DNA from: Oscillospiraceae bacterium | Lineage (GTDB): Bacteria > Bacillota > Clostridia > Oscillospirales > Acutalibacteraceae | Reading direction: 5' to 3' | NCBI GenBank assembly: GCA_009779495.1 | Contig: WRED01000006.1 | Location: 1-57,966 of the forward strand | DNA length: 57,966 nt | In this document: piece by piece, positions 24,896 through 33,346 of the stretch | How positions within the stretch are numbered: the first letter of the stretch is position 1 | How the letters are laid out: every line of letters starts with the position of its first letter | Translations under genes and position numbers: made by a program | Notes under the pieces: model-generated | What the model was told of the DNA's origin: nothing | The model's input: only the letters and a program-made list of their open reading frames with translations | Databases searched by the model: none

Positions 24896-25909
24896 ATGAA
24901 AAAATTGTTTGCCGTCACACTGTGCCTGGCGCTGCTGACGCTGTGCGCTTGCGGGGATGGAAAAGACAAATCCAGCGTTCCGTCGGGAGAGTGGGATGTC
25001 AGCATCGAAAATATCGACCCGGGCAAGCCGGAAAACAAAGAGTACATCGACTGGGCGAAAGAGAAAGGGCGTGACTTCTGGTCAGCCACTTTCAGCGAAC
25101 CGGAATATTTTGACGTGGATTCATACGCAACTCAGGCAAACAAGGACGCTGCCGCCTGGATCGATGTTTGGGAAGATGAAGCGAATGGAAAGCGGCGGGA
25201 AAGATACTGCTCCTGGAACGACACAAAGGATCTGGTGATTTGCTTTGAGCATATAGACGAGGAATCCTCGAACAAGGAACTGCTTATACGCGACAAGGCC
25301 ACGGGCAAAACCGAAACTGTCGCCAAAGGCAGTAACAGGGGCGTATTTGACGTGTATATTCTTAGCGGTACACGGTTTCTGTATCGTCAAGATAAGGATT
25401 GGAACTATGGCCCGTTTTGGTGGTATATTTATGACATGGAACTCGGGGGCGAAATCTGCGTGGCTTCGAGCGACGGCGGAGATTTGTGCGATTTGGGCGA
25501 TGAGCGCTATCTGTGGAGCGACTGGAATAATATCGGGGACGTCGAAAACGCGCTCTATCTGATTGACATGCGCGCGTTTGCCGCCGGGAGCAAGGACGCG
25601 AAACGCGAGCTTTTCCGCTGGGGCGGCGACTACTTCGGTTTATTTCTCCATCTTTCGTCGGATAAGCGTTTCGTGTACATGAATATTTACGCTTCCTTTA
25701 CCGAATTTTATCGCGGAGTGTATAACGTCGATACCGGCGAACAGGTTGCTTTCTTCGAGATACAGGCCGACCGAATTGACAGCTTTAACGGCTATGCGTT
25801 GATCAACGACGAACTTGAATACCTTTATGAAGCGACGGACAACTATAACGACCCTGATATCAAGTTTTTTTATGTTATCCGTTATGATCGGGCGGTAGGC
25901 AAGCCCTGA
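24896..25909 (+). CDS. Lipoprotein of unknown function
   Basis: The protein has 337 residues; ATG 24896 lies 6 bases after GGAGGAA. The signal LFAVTLCLALLTLCACG gives a lipobox cysteine near residue 19. The mature protein is rich in Trp, Tyr and Asp with repeated strand patterns (LLIRDKATGKTETVAKG, WYIYDMELGGEICVASSDGG, GVYNVDTGEQVAFFEIQ) of the kind seen in beta-propellers. I infer a propeller-like extracytoplasmic sensor or binding protein; no family is recognised. Confidence 0.6.
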   Translation: MKKLFAVTLCLALLTLCACGDGKDKSSVPSGEWDVSIENIDPGKPENKEYIDWAKEKGRDFWSATFSEPEYFDVDSYATQANKDAAAWIDVWEDEANGKRRERYCSWNDTKDLVICFEHIDEESSNKELLIRDKATGKTETVAKGSNRGVFDVYILSGTRFLYRQDKDWNYGPFWWYIYDMELGGEICVASSDGGDLCDLGDERYLWSDWNNIGDVENALYLIDMRAFAAGSKDAKRELFRWGGDYFGLFLHLSSDKRFVYMNIYASFTEFYRGVYNVDTGEQVAFFEIQADRIDSFNGYALINDELEYLYEATDNYNDPDIKFFYVIRYDRAVGKP

Positions 25910-26011
25910 CGCCTAATTCCCAATCCCAATCCCCGCAAGCCGGTCATGCCGTCCCGTTTTTTTTCATATAGATATACAACTGACTCGTACAAGGGGCGTG
26001 GTTATATATCT

Positions 26012-27583
26012 ATGAAAAACGCAAAAAAAATCCTCCTCAATACACTGCTGCTGACCGCCGTGTCTTTCCTCATGCAAACGGTCAACGTCTCGTTCAACGT
26101 GTGGCTGACGAACCGCATCGGCGCGGCGGGCATCGGGCTTTTCCAGCTGATCATGACCGTGTACGGGCTGTCGGTCACGCTTGGCTGCGGCGGCATACGG
26201 CTTGCCTCCACCCGCCTGACCGTCGAGGCCGACGCGAAAGGCGAAAACCCGGGACACATCATGCGCCGATGCATCCTCTACGGCCTGTGCGCGGGCTGCC
26301 TCATCTCCGTCATCGTCCTTTTAGGGACAGACGTAATCGCGGCAAAATGGCTGTCCGACAGCCGGTCCGCCGTCCCGCTGCGGGTACTCGCGCTGTCGCT
26401 GCCATTCATCGCCATGTCCACCGCCATGAACGGCTACTTCACCGCGCTGCGCAAGATGGTCAAATATTCCTCGGTGCGAATGGCGGAGCAGGGCGTGAAG
26501 ATCGTCTGCGTCGCGCTGATGCTCGCGCGGCTTTTGCCGAAAGGCGTCGAGTACGGCGTCATCGCCATCGTTTCAGGCATACTCATTTCCGAAGCGTTCT
26601 CTTTTCTGTGCCTGTTTTTCCTGTACGTTACGGGGGAGCGCAGCTTCGCGGGACGGCCCAAAACGCGGTTCACCCTGAAAAGCATCACGCGCATCGCCCT
26701 GCCCGACGTTTCAGGCGCGGGGGCGCGTTCCGTTCTGCTGATGATCGAGCATTTGCTTATCCCGGTCGGATTCAAGAAGTCGGGAAGCTCGCAGGAGCAG
26801 GCGCTGTCCATCTACGGCAACATCCACGGCATGGTGTTCCCGATGCTTTTGTACCCCTCTGCCATATTGACCTCGCTGTCAGGAATGCTCGTACCGGAAA
26901 TCGCGGAATGCAAGGCCAGAGGCATGGAAAACCGGATCACCTATATCATTATGCGCGTCATGAAAATCACGCTGATCTTCTCCATCGGCGCGGCGGGGAT
27001 CATGTACGCTTTCGCCGGCGGGCTGTCGCAGCTTGTGTATAAAAATTCAGACAGCGCGTTTTATATCCAGCTGCTGGCTCCGCTGATCCCCGTGATGTAC
27101 TGCGACATGACGGTGGACGGTATGCTCAAGGGACTTGACCAGCAGCTGTATTCCATGAAGTACAACATCATCGACTCGGCCATGTGTGTGGCTCTGGTGT
27201 ATATTCTGCTGCCGAAATATTCTGTCAAAGGATATATTATCGTGCTGTTCGTCAGCGAGATCGTCAACTTCTTTTTGAGCGTCCGCCGCCTGACCATCGT
27301 CTCCACAGTTCAAATCGACCTGCCGCGGGATGTTTTCGTGCCGCTGGCGTGTATTTTCTGCTCGGCGGCGGGCGTGTCTGTCCTGGCCGACGTCACGGGC
27401 GTCTCCGCCGCGTACTCGGTTTTTTCGATCACGGTGTGCATTCTGCTGTCGCTGGCGTCGTATTTCGCAATGATGTATTGGTTCTCGTGTGTGACAAAGG
27501 AGGATATCAACTGGTTCAAGTCCGTTTTCAGGCGGCAGGAGGCAGGAATCAGACGACATAAATCTGAAAGAAATGCCGTATAA
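26012..27583 (+). CDS. SpoVB-like MATE/MOP flippase (polysaccharide or lipid exporter)
   Basis: The protein has 523 residues. I start at ATG 26012, giving MKNAKKILLNTLLLTAVSFL, where the first helix begins; no strong ribosome binding site precedes it. About 14 helices are visible. TNRIGAAGIGLFQLIMTVYGL and the loop GGIRLASTRLTVEADAKG are typical of the SpoVB/RfbX branch of the MOP superfamily, which flips lipid-linked sugars or wall precursors. The gene is alone, so the precursor is not identifiable. In spore-formers this branch supports cortex synthesis. Confidence 0.85.
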   Translation: MKNAKKILLNTLLLTAVSFLMQTVNVSFNVWLTNRIGAAGIGLFQLIMTVYGLSVTLGCGGIRLASTRLTVEADAKGENPGHIMRRCILYGLCAGCLISVIVLLGTDVIAAKWLSDSRSAVPLRVLALSLPFIAMSTAMNGYFTALRKMVKYSSVRMAEQGVKIVCVALMLARLLPKGVEYGVIAIVSGILISEAFSFLCLFFLYVTGERSFAGRPKTRFTLKSITRIALPDVSGAGARSVLLMIEHLLIPVGFKKSGSSQEQALSIYGNIHGMVFPMLLYPSAILTSLSGMLVPEIAECKARGMENRITYIIMRVMKITLIFSIGAAGIMYAFAGGLSQLVYKNSDSAFYIQLLAPLIPVMYCDMTVDGMLKGLDQQLYSMKYNIIDSAMCVALVYILLPKYSVKGYIIVLFVSEIVNFFLSVRRLTIVSTVQIDLPRDVFVPLACIFCSAAGVSVLADVTGVSAAYSVFSITVCILLSLASYFAMMYWFSCVTKEDINWFKSVFRRQEAGIRRHKSERNAV

Positions 27584-27596
27584 GGTTATTTTTCGC

Positions 27597-27625
27597 TTGT
27601 ATTTTCTTTGTCAATGTGATAAAAT
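27597..27625 (+). promoter_or_regulatory. Promoter of the desulfoferrodoxin gene
   Basis: TTGTAT (27597-27602), 17 bases, TAAAAT (27620-27625), 45 bases before the ATG. Confidence 0.5.
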
Positions 27626-27670
27626 ATGAAGTGACCATTGGTTAAATAATAAAAAAGAGGGGATCTTACT

Positions 27671-28057
27671 ATGTGCGGAAATCAAAAGTTTTTCATCTGC
27701 AAGCATTGCGGAAATCTGGCGGGACTCATCGACAACAAAGGCGTACCGATGGTGTGCTGCGGCGAGAGAATGTCTGAGCTTGTGCCGAATACGGTCGAGG
27801 CCAGCGCAGAAAAACACCTGCCCGCCGTAACCGTTTCCGACGACAGCATAACCGTTTTAGTCGGCAGCGTACCTCATCCGATGCTGGAGGAGCATCACAT
27901 CACTTTCGTGTATGTCGAAACCGAGCGCGGCGGCCAGCGCAAATGCCTGAAAGCTTCGGAGGAACCGAAGCTGACTTTCCGTTTTTCGGACGACAAACCT
28001 GTCGCGGTTTACGCTTATTGCAATCTGCACGGGCTTTGGAAAACGGAAATCAAGTAA
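27671..28057 (+). CDS. dfx: Desulfoferrodoxin (superoxide reductase)
   Basis: The protein has 128 residues; ATG 27671 follows AGAGGGGATC. It reduces superoxide to hydrogen peroxide in anaerobes without releasing oxygen. Center I (desulforedoxin-like) has Cys10, Cys13, Cys29 and Cys30. Center II ligands are His49 (EKHLPAV), His69 (VPHPM), His75 (EEHHI), Cys117 and His120 (CNLHG). Glu47 in the SAEKH loop matches the conserved lid residue. All ligands are present. It is a single-gene unit with its own promoter and terminator. Confidence 0.95.
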   Translation: MCGNQKFFICKHCGNLAGLIDNKGVPMVCCGERMSELVPNTVEASAEKHLPAVTVSDDSITVLVGSVPHPMLEEHHITFVYVETERGGQRKCLKASEEPKLTFRFSDDKPVAVYAYCNLHGLWKTEIK

Positions 28058-28071
28058 CATAACAAAAACAA

Positions 28072-28103
28072 AACAGGGACGCATCAGCGTCCCTGTTAAA
28101 TTT
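28072..28103. terminator. Bidirectional terminator between dfx and the DUF6273 gene
   Basis: AACAGGGACGC (28072-28082) pairs with GCGTCCCTGTT (28087-28097), followed by AAATTTT. An A-rich run precedes it, giving a T run on the minus strand. Confidence 0.75.
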
Positions 28104-28126
28104 TCCCTAATTCCCCGATTGAAGTA

Positions 28127-28792
28127 TCATTCCTCCGACTCCGGCGCGTGAAAACGCCAAATCGCGGGACGCACACCCAATCTTTCGGTGTGAATATTAC
28201 TTTCGGAATAGCAGACCTGGCCGATACTGTCAACATTGGCGAATTCGTTCAAATAATTGCCGGGTGAACGCAGCCACCAGTTTTGCGCTTGACCGTTGTA
28301 CTTCGCGGCGCGGGCGGCGGCGCTGGGGAAATATTCCTCAGCTTCCTCGTAGGACAGCAGAAACACGTAGTCCTCCGTCGCCGCGCTGCCGATACTGATG
28401 TTGCCATTTTGGAATATGATGCCCTCGTTGCTGTTCTTTACAGGATTCACACGCTCGCGGTCACCGTCACCGGGCATACCAAAACACCGCTCCAGAAACT
28501 CGCCGTTCAGGTATGCGCGCAAGTCGCTGTCCGCCCAGGAAACAGACTCCTCAGAGTCATGAAACTTGCGAAGCTCAATGATGTCTTTCGTTATACAAAG
28601 CCAGCGTCCATTTTCCTTTTTCAGGACGACCCATTCATAGCCGCCCCAATCGCCTTGCACCGGCAGGCCGTCAAGGTAAGTGTTTGCGCTTTCGTCAAAA
28701 GTATCCGGCGGCGGCGGTTTGCCGCAGGAAATGAGCAAGGTCAAACAAAACACAAAAATGACAGCCAAATAAAATATCCGCCGTATCTTCAT
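28127..28792 (-). CDS. DUF6273-type lipoprotein
   Basis: The protein has 221 residues. I start at ATG 28792 with GAGG 7 bases upstream. The signal MKIRRIFYLAVIFVFCLTLL ends in LISCG, a lipobox. The body holds the pattern WGGYEWVVLKKENGRWLCIT, then WADSDLRAYLNGEF and NWWLRSPGN...GVRPAIWR, typical of DUF6273, a carbohydrate-binding-like fold found on many clostridial surface proteins. Function is unknown. It follows tsf by 33 bases with no terminator between, so it may be read through from the rpsB-tsf operon. Confidence 0.7.
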   Translation of the reverse strand: MKIRRIFYLAVIFVFCLTLLISCGKPPPPDTFDESANTYLDGLPVQGDWGGYEWVVLKKENGRWLCITKDIIELRKFHDSEESVSWADSDLRAYLNGEFLERCFGMPGDGDRERVNPVKNSNEGIIFQNGNISIGSAATEDYVFLLSYEEAEEYFPSAAARAAKYNGQAQNWWLRSPGNYLNEFANVDSIGQVCYSESNIHTERLGVRPAIWRFHAPESEE

Positions 28793-28825
28793 GACCAACC
28801 TCACGCCCATAAAATAAATTCTGTG

Positions 28826-29752
28826 TTATTGCACCATTTTCGCGATCTCGTCGGCAAAATTATCCTCTTTCTTCTGGAGTCCCTCGCCCTTGGCAAAGCG
28901 CGTGAAGCCTACGCACTTGACGGCCGTGCCGATCTCTTTGGCGGTGTTCTCGATATACTTCGCGACGTTCATGCTGTCGTCCTTGACGAACGTCTGCTCT
29001 AACAGGCAGACCTCCTTGAAGTACTTGTTGACCTTGCCCGCGATGATGCCTTCTTTGACCTTTTCGGGCTTTGACTTCATCTTCTCGTCCTCTTCCAGCT
29101 GGACGGCAAGAATCGCTTTTTCTTTCTCAATAACGTCGGCCGGGACTGACGCGGCATCCAGGTACAGCGGGCTCATGGCCGCGATCTGCATGGCGACGTC
29201 CTTGCCCATGAACTTGAACGTGTTGTTTTGGGCCGTGGCGCCGTCGGTCTCAAACTCGACCATAACGCCAACGGTCCCGCCCATATGCACGTAAGTCGAA
29301 ACAACGCCCTCGACCCTCGTAAAGCGGCGGATATTCATGTTCTCGCCGATGGCAAGAATTTTATCCTGGAGGTTCTCGGCGACTGTCCTGTCACTGCCGG
29401 AAAGAGTCATGTCCTTGAGTACTTCCACATCAGCGGGATTTTGCTCTACGACAGTCTTTGCGACGGCCAGCACGAAATCCTGGAAAACCTGATTCTTCGC
29501 GACAAAATCCGTCTCGGAGTTCACTTCAACGATAACGCCGATCTTCTTCGCCTCGTCGTTATACGCTAAAACGACGCCCTCCGCCGCCACACGGCCGGCT
29601 TTTTTCGTCGCGGCCGCGAGGCCTTTTTCGCGGAGATAGTCTATCGCCTTATCAAAATCGCCGTCAGATTCAACGAGCGCTTTCTTGCAGTCCATCATGC
29701 CTACGCCTGTCTGCTCGCGCAATGTCTGCACGTCTTTTGCTGTAAATGCCAT
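28826..29752 (-). CDS. tsf: Translation elongation factor Ts
   Basis: The protein has 308 residues. It exchanges GDP for GTP on EF-Tu. The N-terminal UBA-like part reads VQTLREQTGVGMMDCKKALVE; the TDFVAKN motif that contacts EF-Tu lies near residue 81. The C-terminal core carries VCLLEQTFVKDD. Length and order match the family. It lies 63 bases after rpsB, the usual arrangement. Confidence 0.97.
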   Translation of the reverse strand: MAFTAKDVQTLREQTGVGMMDCKKALVESDGDFDKAIDYLREKGLAAATKKAGRVAAEGVVLAYNDEAKKIGVIVEVNSETDFVAKNQVFQDFVLAVAKTVVEQNPADVEVLKDMTLSGSDRTVAENLQDKILAIGENMNIRRFTRVEGVVSTYVHMGGTVGVMVEFETDGATAQNNTFKFMGKDVAMQIAAMSPLYLDAASVPADVIEKEKAILAVQLEEDEKMKSKPEKVKEGIIAGKVNKYFKEVCLLEQTFVKDDSMNVAKYIENTAKEIGTAVKCVGFTRFAKGEGLQKKEDNFADEIAKMVQ

Positions 29753-29785
29753 TTATATCAATCCTTTCATGTTTGTCATAATGAT

Positions 29786-29807
29786 GGGCGGGCATGGAAA
29801 CCCGCCC
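29786..29807 (-). promoter_or_regulatory. Stem-loop between rpsB and tsf
   Basis: GGGCGGG (29786-29792) pairs with CCCGCCC (29801-29807) around an 8-base loop. No T run follows on the minus strand. It may weaken read-through or stabilise the rpsB message rather than stop transcription. Confidence 0.5.
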
Positions 29808-29815
29808 TTTCGTGT

Positions 29816-30547
29816 TTATTCAGCGGCTTCGTTGTCAGACTCATCCTCTTTTGCCGAAAGCTGCTCGCCCTGCCTGCCCTCCACAATAGCGTCGGCCATC
29901 GCTCCGGCAATCAGCTTGACAGCGCGTATGGCGTCGTCGTTGCCGGGGATGACGTAGTCGATCTCATCGGGATCGCAGTTCGTGTCAACAATGGCGACGA
30001 TGGGGATGCCCAGCTTCTTGGCCTCGGCCACGGCGATTCTCTCCTTGCGCGGGTCAACGATAAACATCGCGGCGGGCTGGCGCTTCATCTCCGTGATGCC
30101 GCCCATGAATTTTTCAAGCTTTTCGACCTCAAGACGCAGCTTGATGACTTCCTTTTTCGGAAGCAGCTCAAACGTGCCGTCAGCCTCCATCGCCTTGAGC
30201 TGGCCGAGCCTCTTGATCCTGCGCTGGATGGTGTTAAAGTTCGTGAGCATACCGCCGAGCCAGCGCGCGTTCACGAAAGGCATTCCGCAGCGCGTCGCCT
30301 CCTCGCGGACAGACTCCTGCGCCTGCTTTTTTGTGCCGACGAACAGAACCTCTTCGCCGTTTTCGGCAAGCTCGCGGATGAACATATAGGCGTCCTCAAG
30401 CTTCCGCACCGTTTTTTGCAGGTCGATGATGTAGATGCCGTTGCGTTCGGTGAAGATGTACTGCGCCATTTTGGGGTTCCATCTTCTTGTCTGATGCCCG
30501 AAGTGAACGCCCGCTTCGAGCAATTGCTTCATGGATACTACTGCCAT
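29816..30547 (-). CDS. rpsB: Ribosomal protein S2
   Basis: The protein has 243 residues; ATG 30547 follows GGGAGG. Family blocks are present: [20 protein letters not shown] at the start, [31 protein letters not shown] and [11 protein letters not shown], ending in an acidic tail. It is a 30S subunit protein bound near the S1 site. First gene of rpsB-tsf. Confidence 0.98.
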   Translation of the reverse strand: MAVVSMKQLLEAGVHFGHQTRRWNPKMAQYIFTERNGIYIIDLQKTVRKLEDAYMFIRELAENGEEVLFVGTKKQAQESVREEATRCGMPFVNARWLGGMLTNFNTIQRRIKRLGQLKAMEADGTFELLPKKEVIKLRLEVEKLEKFMGGITEMKRQPAAMFIVDPRKERIAVAEAKKLGIPIVAIVDTNCDPDEIDYVIPGNDDAIRAVKLIAGAMADAIVEGRQGEQLSAKEDESDNEAAE

Positions 30548-30665
30548 GGTTTTTTTCCTCCCAGATTTAGTTTAACCTCCGGGCAGTTGTTTTAGGCGCG
30601 CAAACAGCCCCGTTTCGAGGCTGTCACCGGCGTGCCGAACACCGTCCCGTGTGATTTGCTGAAAA

Positions 30666-30694
30666 ATTATAGCATAAGTCAAGTCAAATTGCAA
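30666..30694 (-). promoter_or_regulatory. rpsB promoter
   Basis: On the minus strand TTGCAA (30694-30689), 17 bases, TATAAT (30671-30666). The leader of about 110 bases before rpsB contains a hairpin (ACAGCC/GGGCTGT near 30607-30627), so feedback control by S2, known in other bacteria, is possible. Confidence 0.65.
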
Positions 30695-30730
30695 GAAAAA
30701 TTTTTACGAATTACTTTCTTTTTGACCACA

Positions 30731-30765
30731 TCTAACATCTACTGTCTAAAATCTAAAGTCTAGGA
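30731..30765. repeat. TTAGANN heptad repeat, five units (complement)
   Basis: Five consecutive 7-base units TCTAACA, TCTACTG, TCTAAAA, TCTAAAG, TCTAGGA. The last overlaps the 3' end of the UPF0340 coding sequence. The phase is exact across 35 bases. Confidence 0.75.
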
Positions 30766-31307
30766 TCGTAAACCGTCCGCTCCCCGCCCGTATACTTAGG
30801 CCGCGTCCGCGCCGCGCTGACAGGCGCCTCCCCGATCATCTTCTGTTCGAGCCTGAGCGGTACCGCCACCGCCTTGAGGTGCATCCCGATCAGCACACCA
30901 CCGATATCCATGCCGGCGTGTGCTTTCAACGCCTCGACCGTCACGGGGTTTTCGAGCGCCCCGTACAGCGCTGCCGCGAAAGAGCCGCCCGCCTTGGGCT
31001 GCGGCACGGCGTTCACGCGCTCAAAGCTGTAACGCTCCATGGCGTCCGCTTCAATGATCAGCGCACGGTTCAGGTGCTCGCAGCACTGCGCCGCCAGAAA
31101 AATGCCGCGCTCTTTCGTCACGGGCAGAATGCCGTCCAGTATGGCCCGCCCGATCTCCGGCGCGGAAAACGTGCCGAGGCTGTGTCCCTGCACTTCGCTC
31201 GTGGAGCAGCCCACGACAAGGATCTGACCGGCGGTCAGGCTGGCTTTTTCGATTAGCTCGGTTACAGCCGTGCGGGCTTGTTGCGTAATATTTTGCACTA
31301 TATCCAT
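30753..31307 (-). CDS. UPF0340 / TIGR01440 family protein (YwlG-like)
   Basis: The protein has 184 residues. The blocks ILVVGCSTSEVQG, AAQCCEHLNRALI and DIGGVLIGMHLKAVAVPLR are characteristic of the YwlG family of Firmicutes. Function is not known. The conserved Cys residues (GCSTSEV, QCCEHLNR) suggest a thiol or nucleotide-related site, which is inference. The histidine phosphatase gene ends 18 bases upstream, so the two may be cotranscribed. The C-terminal codons overlap the heptad repeat. Confidence 0.85.
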   Translation of the reverse strand: MDIVQNITQQARTAVTELIEKASLTAGQILVVGCSTSEVQGHSLGTFSAPEIGRAILDGILPVTKERGIFLAAQCCEHLNRALIIEADAMERYSFERVNAVPQPKAGGSFAAALYGALENPVTVEALKAHAGMDIGGVLIGMHLKAVAVPLRLEQKMIGEAPVSAARTRPKYTGGERTVYDPRL

Positions 31308-31325
31308 CTCCCAACTTTGACCATG

Positions 31326-31922
31326 TCATTTTTCTTTATACGATATATCATTCAGCCGCCGTATGACGTGTTCGCCATTTTCCGTTATGCCCATGAATGA
31401 TACGCCGCCGGGCGGGCCGAATTTGCAGTCCCGAACGTCTGAGCCGAGCCACACCCCTTGCAAAACGGCTAATGTTCCGCCGTGGGAAACAAGGATGATA
31501 TTCTCCGCTTCATCCGCAACGATCTCCGCGCATAGGTCCGATACCCGCTCCCAAAATTTACGCCACGACTCCGCGCTAGGAAATAAACGGCCGTCGAAAG
31601 AATTTACCGGCAGGGCGTTTTCTTTTACCCACTGCTTGCTCTTACCCACAGCCTCTCCCATGTTATGCTCGCGGAGCTTTTCGCGGTATTCTACCGGCGT
31701 TTTCATGTACCGGGCAAGCGGTTCCGCCGTCTGTCTTGCGCGGGATAAATCGGAGGAATAGATTTTCCATGATTGTCCTTTAATCTCGGCGGACAGCTTT
31801 TTGCCGATGTTTTCGGCCTGTTCCCTGCCCGCCCCGGTCAGCTCCCAATCCGTCCAGGAGCCGATCATGCCGTTGACATGCTGCTCCGACTGCGTATGTT
31901 GAATCGTGATTATGTTTTTCAT
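31326..31922 (-). CDS. Histidine-phosphatase superfamily protein with atypical RHG motif
   Basis: The protein has 198 residues. The fold of phosphoglycerate-mutase-like phosphatases is clear: ELTGAGREQAENIGKKL, YSSDLSRARQTAEPLA, YREKLREHNMGEAVG and ILVSHGGTLAVLQGVWLG. The usual R-H-G at the start is I-Q-H-T-Q-S-E. The phosphorylated His is kept, but the Arg that binds phosphate is replaced by Gln. A second Arg (SRARQTA) and the late His (VSHGG) remain. Activity is plausible but the substrate is unknown. Confidence 0.8.
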   Translation of the reverse strand: MKNIITIQHTQSEQHVNGMIGSWTDWELTGAGREQAENIGKKLSAEIKGQSWKIYSSDLSRARQTAEPLARYMKTPVEYREKLREHNMGEAVGKSKQWVKENALPVNSFDGRLFPSAESWRKFWERVSDLCAEIVADEAENIILVSHGGTLAVLQGVWLGSDVRDCKFGPPGGVSFMGITENGEHVIRRLNDISYKEK

Positions 31923-31950
31923 GTTTATGATCCATCCTTATCCAAGTTTC

Positions 31951-32463
31951 CTACATCAAATACCGCTTTTTAAATCCCGCGCGGTCAATCGCCTTGCCAA
32001 TCACGATAAACAGCACTCCGCTTGCCGCCGCCTGAGCAAGATTAAACGGAATCCACGGATAAGCTCCCGCCACGCCGTACATGATTACATCCCCGATGAA
32101 GTAGCCCGCTATGGTAACAAACGCCGCAAACCCGATTCCGGCACTGTTGCGCTTGCACAGCACGGCGTCCCGCTTGCTTGTGAAGCAAAACGCGAGCAGG
32201 GCTTTGATGACCAGGCTGAACGGCGCGTAGAACGGATAACCCGCAACAACGTCGGAAAGTATCCCGCCTATGCCCGCCGTGACGGCTGCGTATGGCAACG
32301 GCAAAAGCGCCGCCGACAGGTAGATCATCATGTCGCCGAAATGAACGTATCCGCCAAGGCCGATCGGTATTTTAATGAACGCGGTAAGGACAACCGTCAG
32401 CGCCAAAAACATCGCCGACAGCACCGCGCGGAGCAGCGTTTTGTTTTTTGCCGCAGCTTTCAT
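31951..32463 (-). CDS. ECF transporter S-component-like membrane protein
   Basis: The protein has 170 residues from ATG 32463, 6 bases after GGAGG; the longer reading frame upstream lacks a site. Five or six helices are predicted. FIKIPIGLGGYVHFGDMMIYLSA with the G-Y-V-H-F-G-D segment and VTAGIGGILSDVVAGYPFY are typical of substrate-binding S components that pair with EcfT and EcfA ATPases encoded elsewhere. The vitamin is not identifiable. A perfect 7-bp hairpin (32478-32494) lies just before the ribosome binding site and might affect translation. Confidence 0.7.
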   Translation of the reverse strand: MKAAAKNKTLLRAVLSAMFLALTVVLTAFIKIPIGLGGYVHFGDMMIYLSAALLPLPYAAVTAGIGGILSDVVAGYPFYAPFSLVIKALLAFCFTSKRDAVLCKRNSAGIGFAAFVTIAGYFIGDVIMYGVAGAYPWIPFNLAQAAASGVLFIVIGKAIDRAGFKKRYLM

Positions 32464-32551
32464 TATAACCTCCATCCCGCCGCATCGTGCGGCGCAATAC
32501 AACCAGGCGTGAAACGCACGGCGGTACAAATAGGAGATGAGAATAAATCTT

Positions 32552-33304
32552 TCACGCTGTGTCCTCTTTATCGTTGGTCAGGTTGCCGTTCCCGCTTATC
32601 GGAATCGCGTCACCCAAGTAGGTGGGCTTGGGTTTAAGGATCGACATACCGAAGTCCTTGATACGCGCAAGCGCCTCACGGGCGTCGTAGTACGGCTGGC
32701 CCGCATACGTTCTCAGATCGGAATCAACGCCGTGAGCCTCAAGCCCCAGCGCCCTGGCGATGTACAGCGCACGGAAAAGATGATATTTCTGCGTCACTAT
32801 AATCACCTTTTCCGCGCCGAAAATGTCGCGGGCGCGGTACATGCTTTCATAGGTCGAGAACCCGGCGTGATCCATAAAAACATCCTTGGACGGCACACCC
32901 TTTTCAATGGCGAAAGACTTCATCACATTGACCTCATCGTAGTGGTCACGACCGTGGTCGCCGCTCATGAGCAGCTTTTTCGTTGCTTCGGAACTGGCTC
33001 CGCGATTGGCTTCGCAATTGACGCCTTTTTCATAGACCTCGATGCCGCGCAGGAGCCTGTCCCTGAGCATAAAGGTCGGTTGCCCGCCGACAACGCCCGC
33101 GCCTAAAACGATCACGCAGTCGGCGTCCAGCGCGGCGGCTTCGTCGGCGGTGATGATGGCATTGCGCGTTGAACCCATGACGTACAGGTTAATCAGCACG
33201 CAAATGAGCGCGAAAGCGGCGCCGGTGAAGAAGAAAAATTTCACGGCCCGGCGGAAGAAAGATTTTTTCTTTTTGAGGTTGATTTTTGTTTTATCTTTTT
33301 TCAT
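32552..33304 (-). CDS. YdcF/SanA-like DUF218 membrane protein
   Basis: The protein has 250 residues from ATG 33304 after GAAAGTGAT. A basic N-terminus and one helix (FFFFTGAAFALICVLINLYV) anchor it. The DUF218 domain shows ADCVIVLGAGVVGGQPTF, LLMSGDHG, VFMDHAGFSTYESMYRAR and VIIVTQKYHLFRALYIARAL, the four conserved blocks of the family (SanA, YdcF). Members are linked to envelope integrity and may bind nucleotide-sugars or lipids. It lies upstream of the S-component gene by 88 bases. Confidence 0.85.
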   Translation of the reverse strand: MKKDKTKINLKKKKSFFRRAVKFFFFTGAAFALICVLINLYVMGSTRNAIITADEAAALDADCVIVLGAGVVGGQPTFMLRDRLLRGIEVYEKGVNCEANRGASSEATKKLLMSGDHGRDHYDEVNVMKSFAIEKGVPSKDVFMDHAGFSTYESMYRARDIFGAEKVIIVTQKYHLFRALYIARALGLEAHGVDSDLRTYAGQPYYDAREALARIKDFGMSILKPKPTYLGDAIPISGNGNLTNDKEDTA

Positions 33305-33346
33305 TATATCACTTTCTTGAAATTCATAATTTCTAATTTTTGACAC

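Noticed and set aside
32464-32551. Riboswitch before the ECF S-component gene
   Set aside because: The 88-base gap contains one 7-bp hairpin and no vitamin-riboswitch signature; too short for the known large classes.
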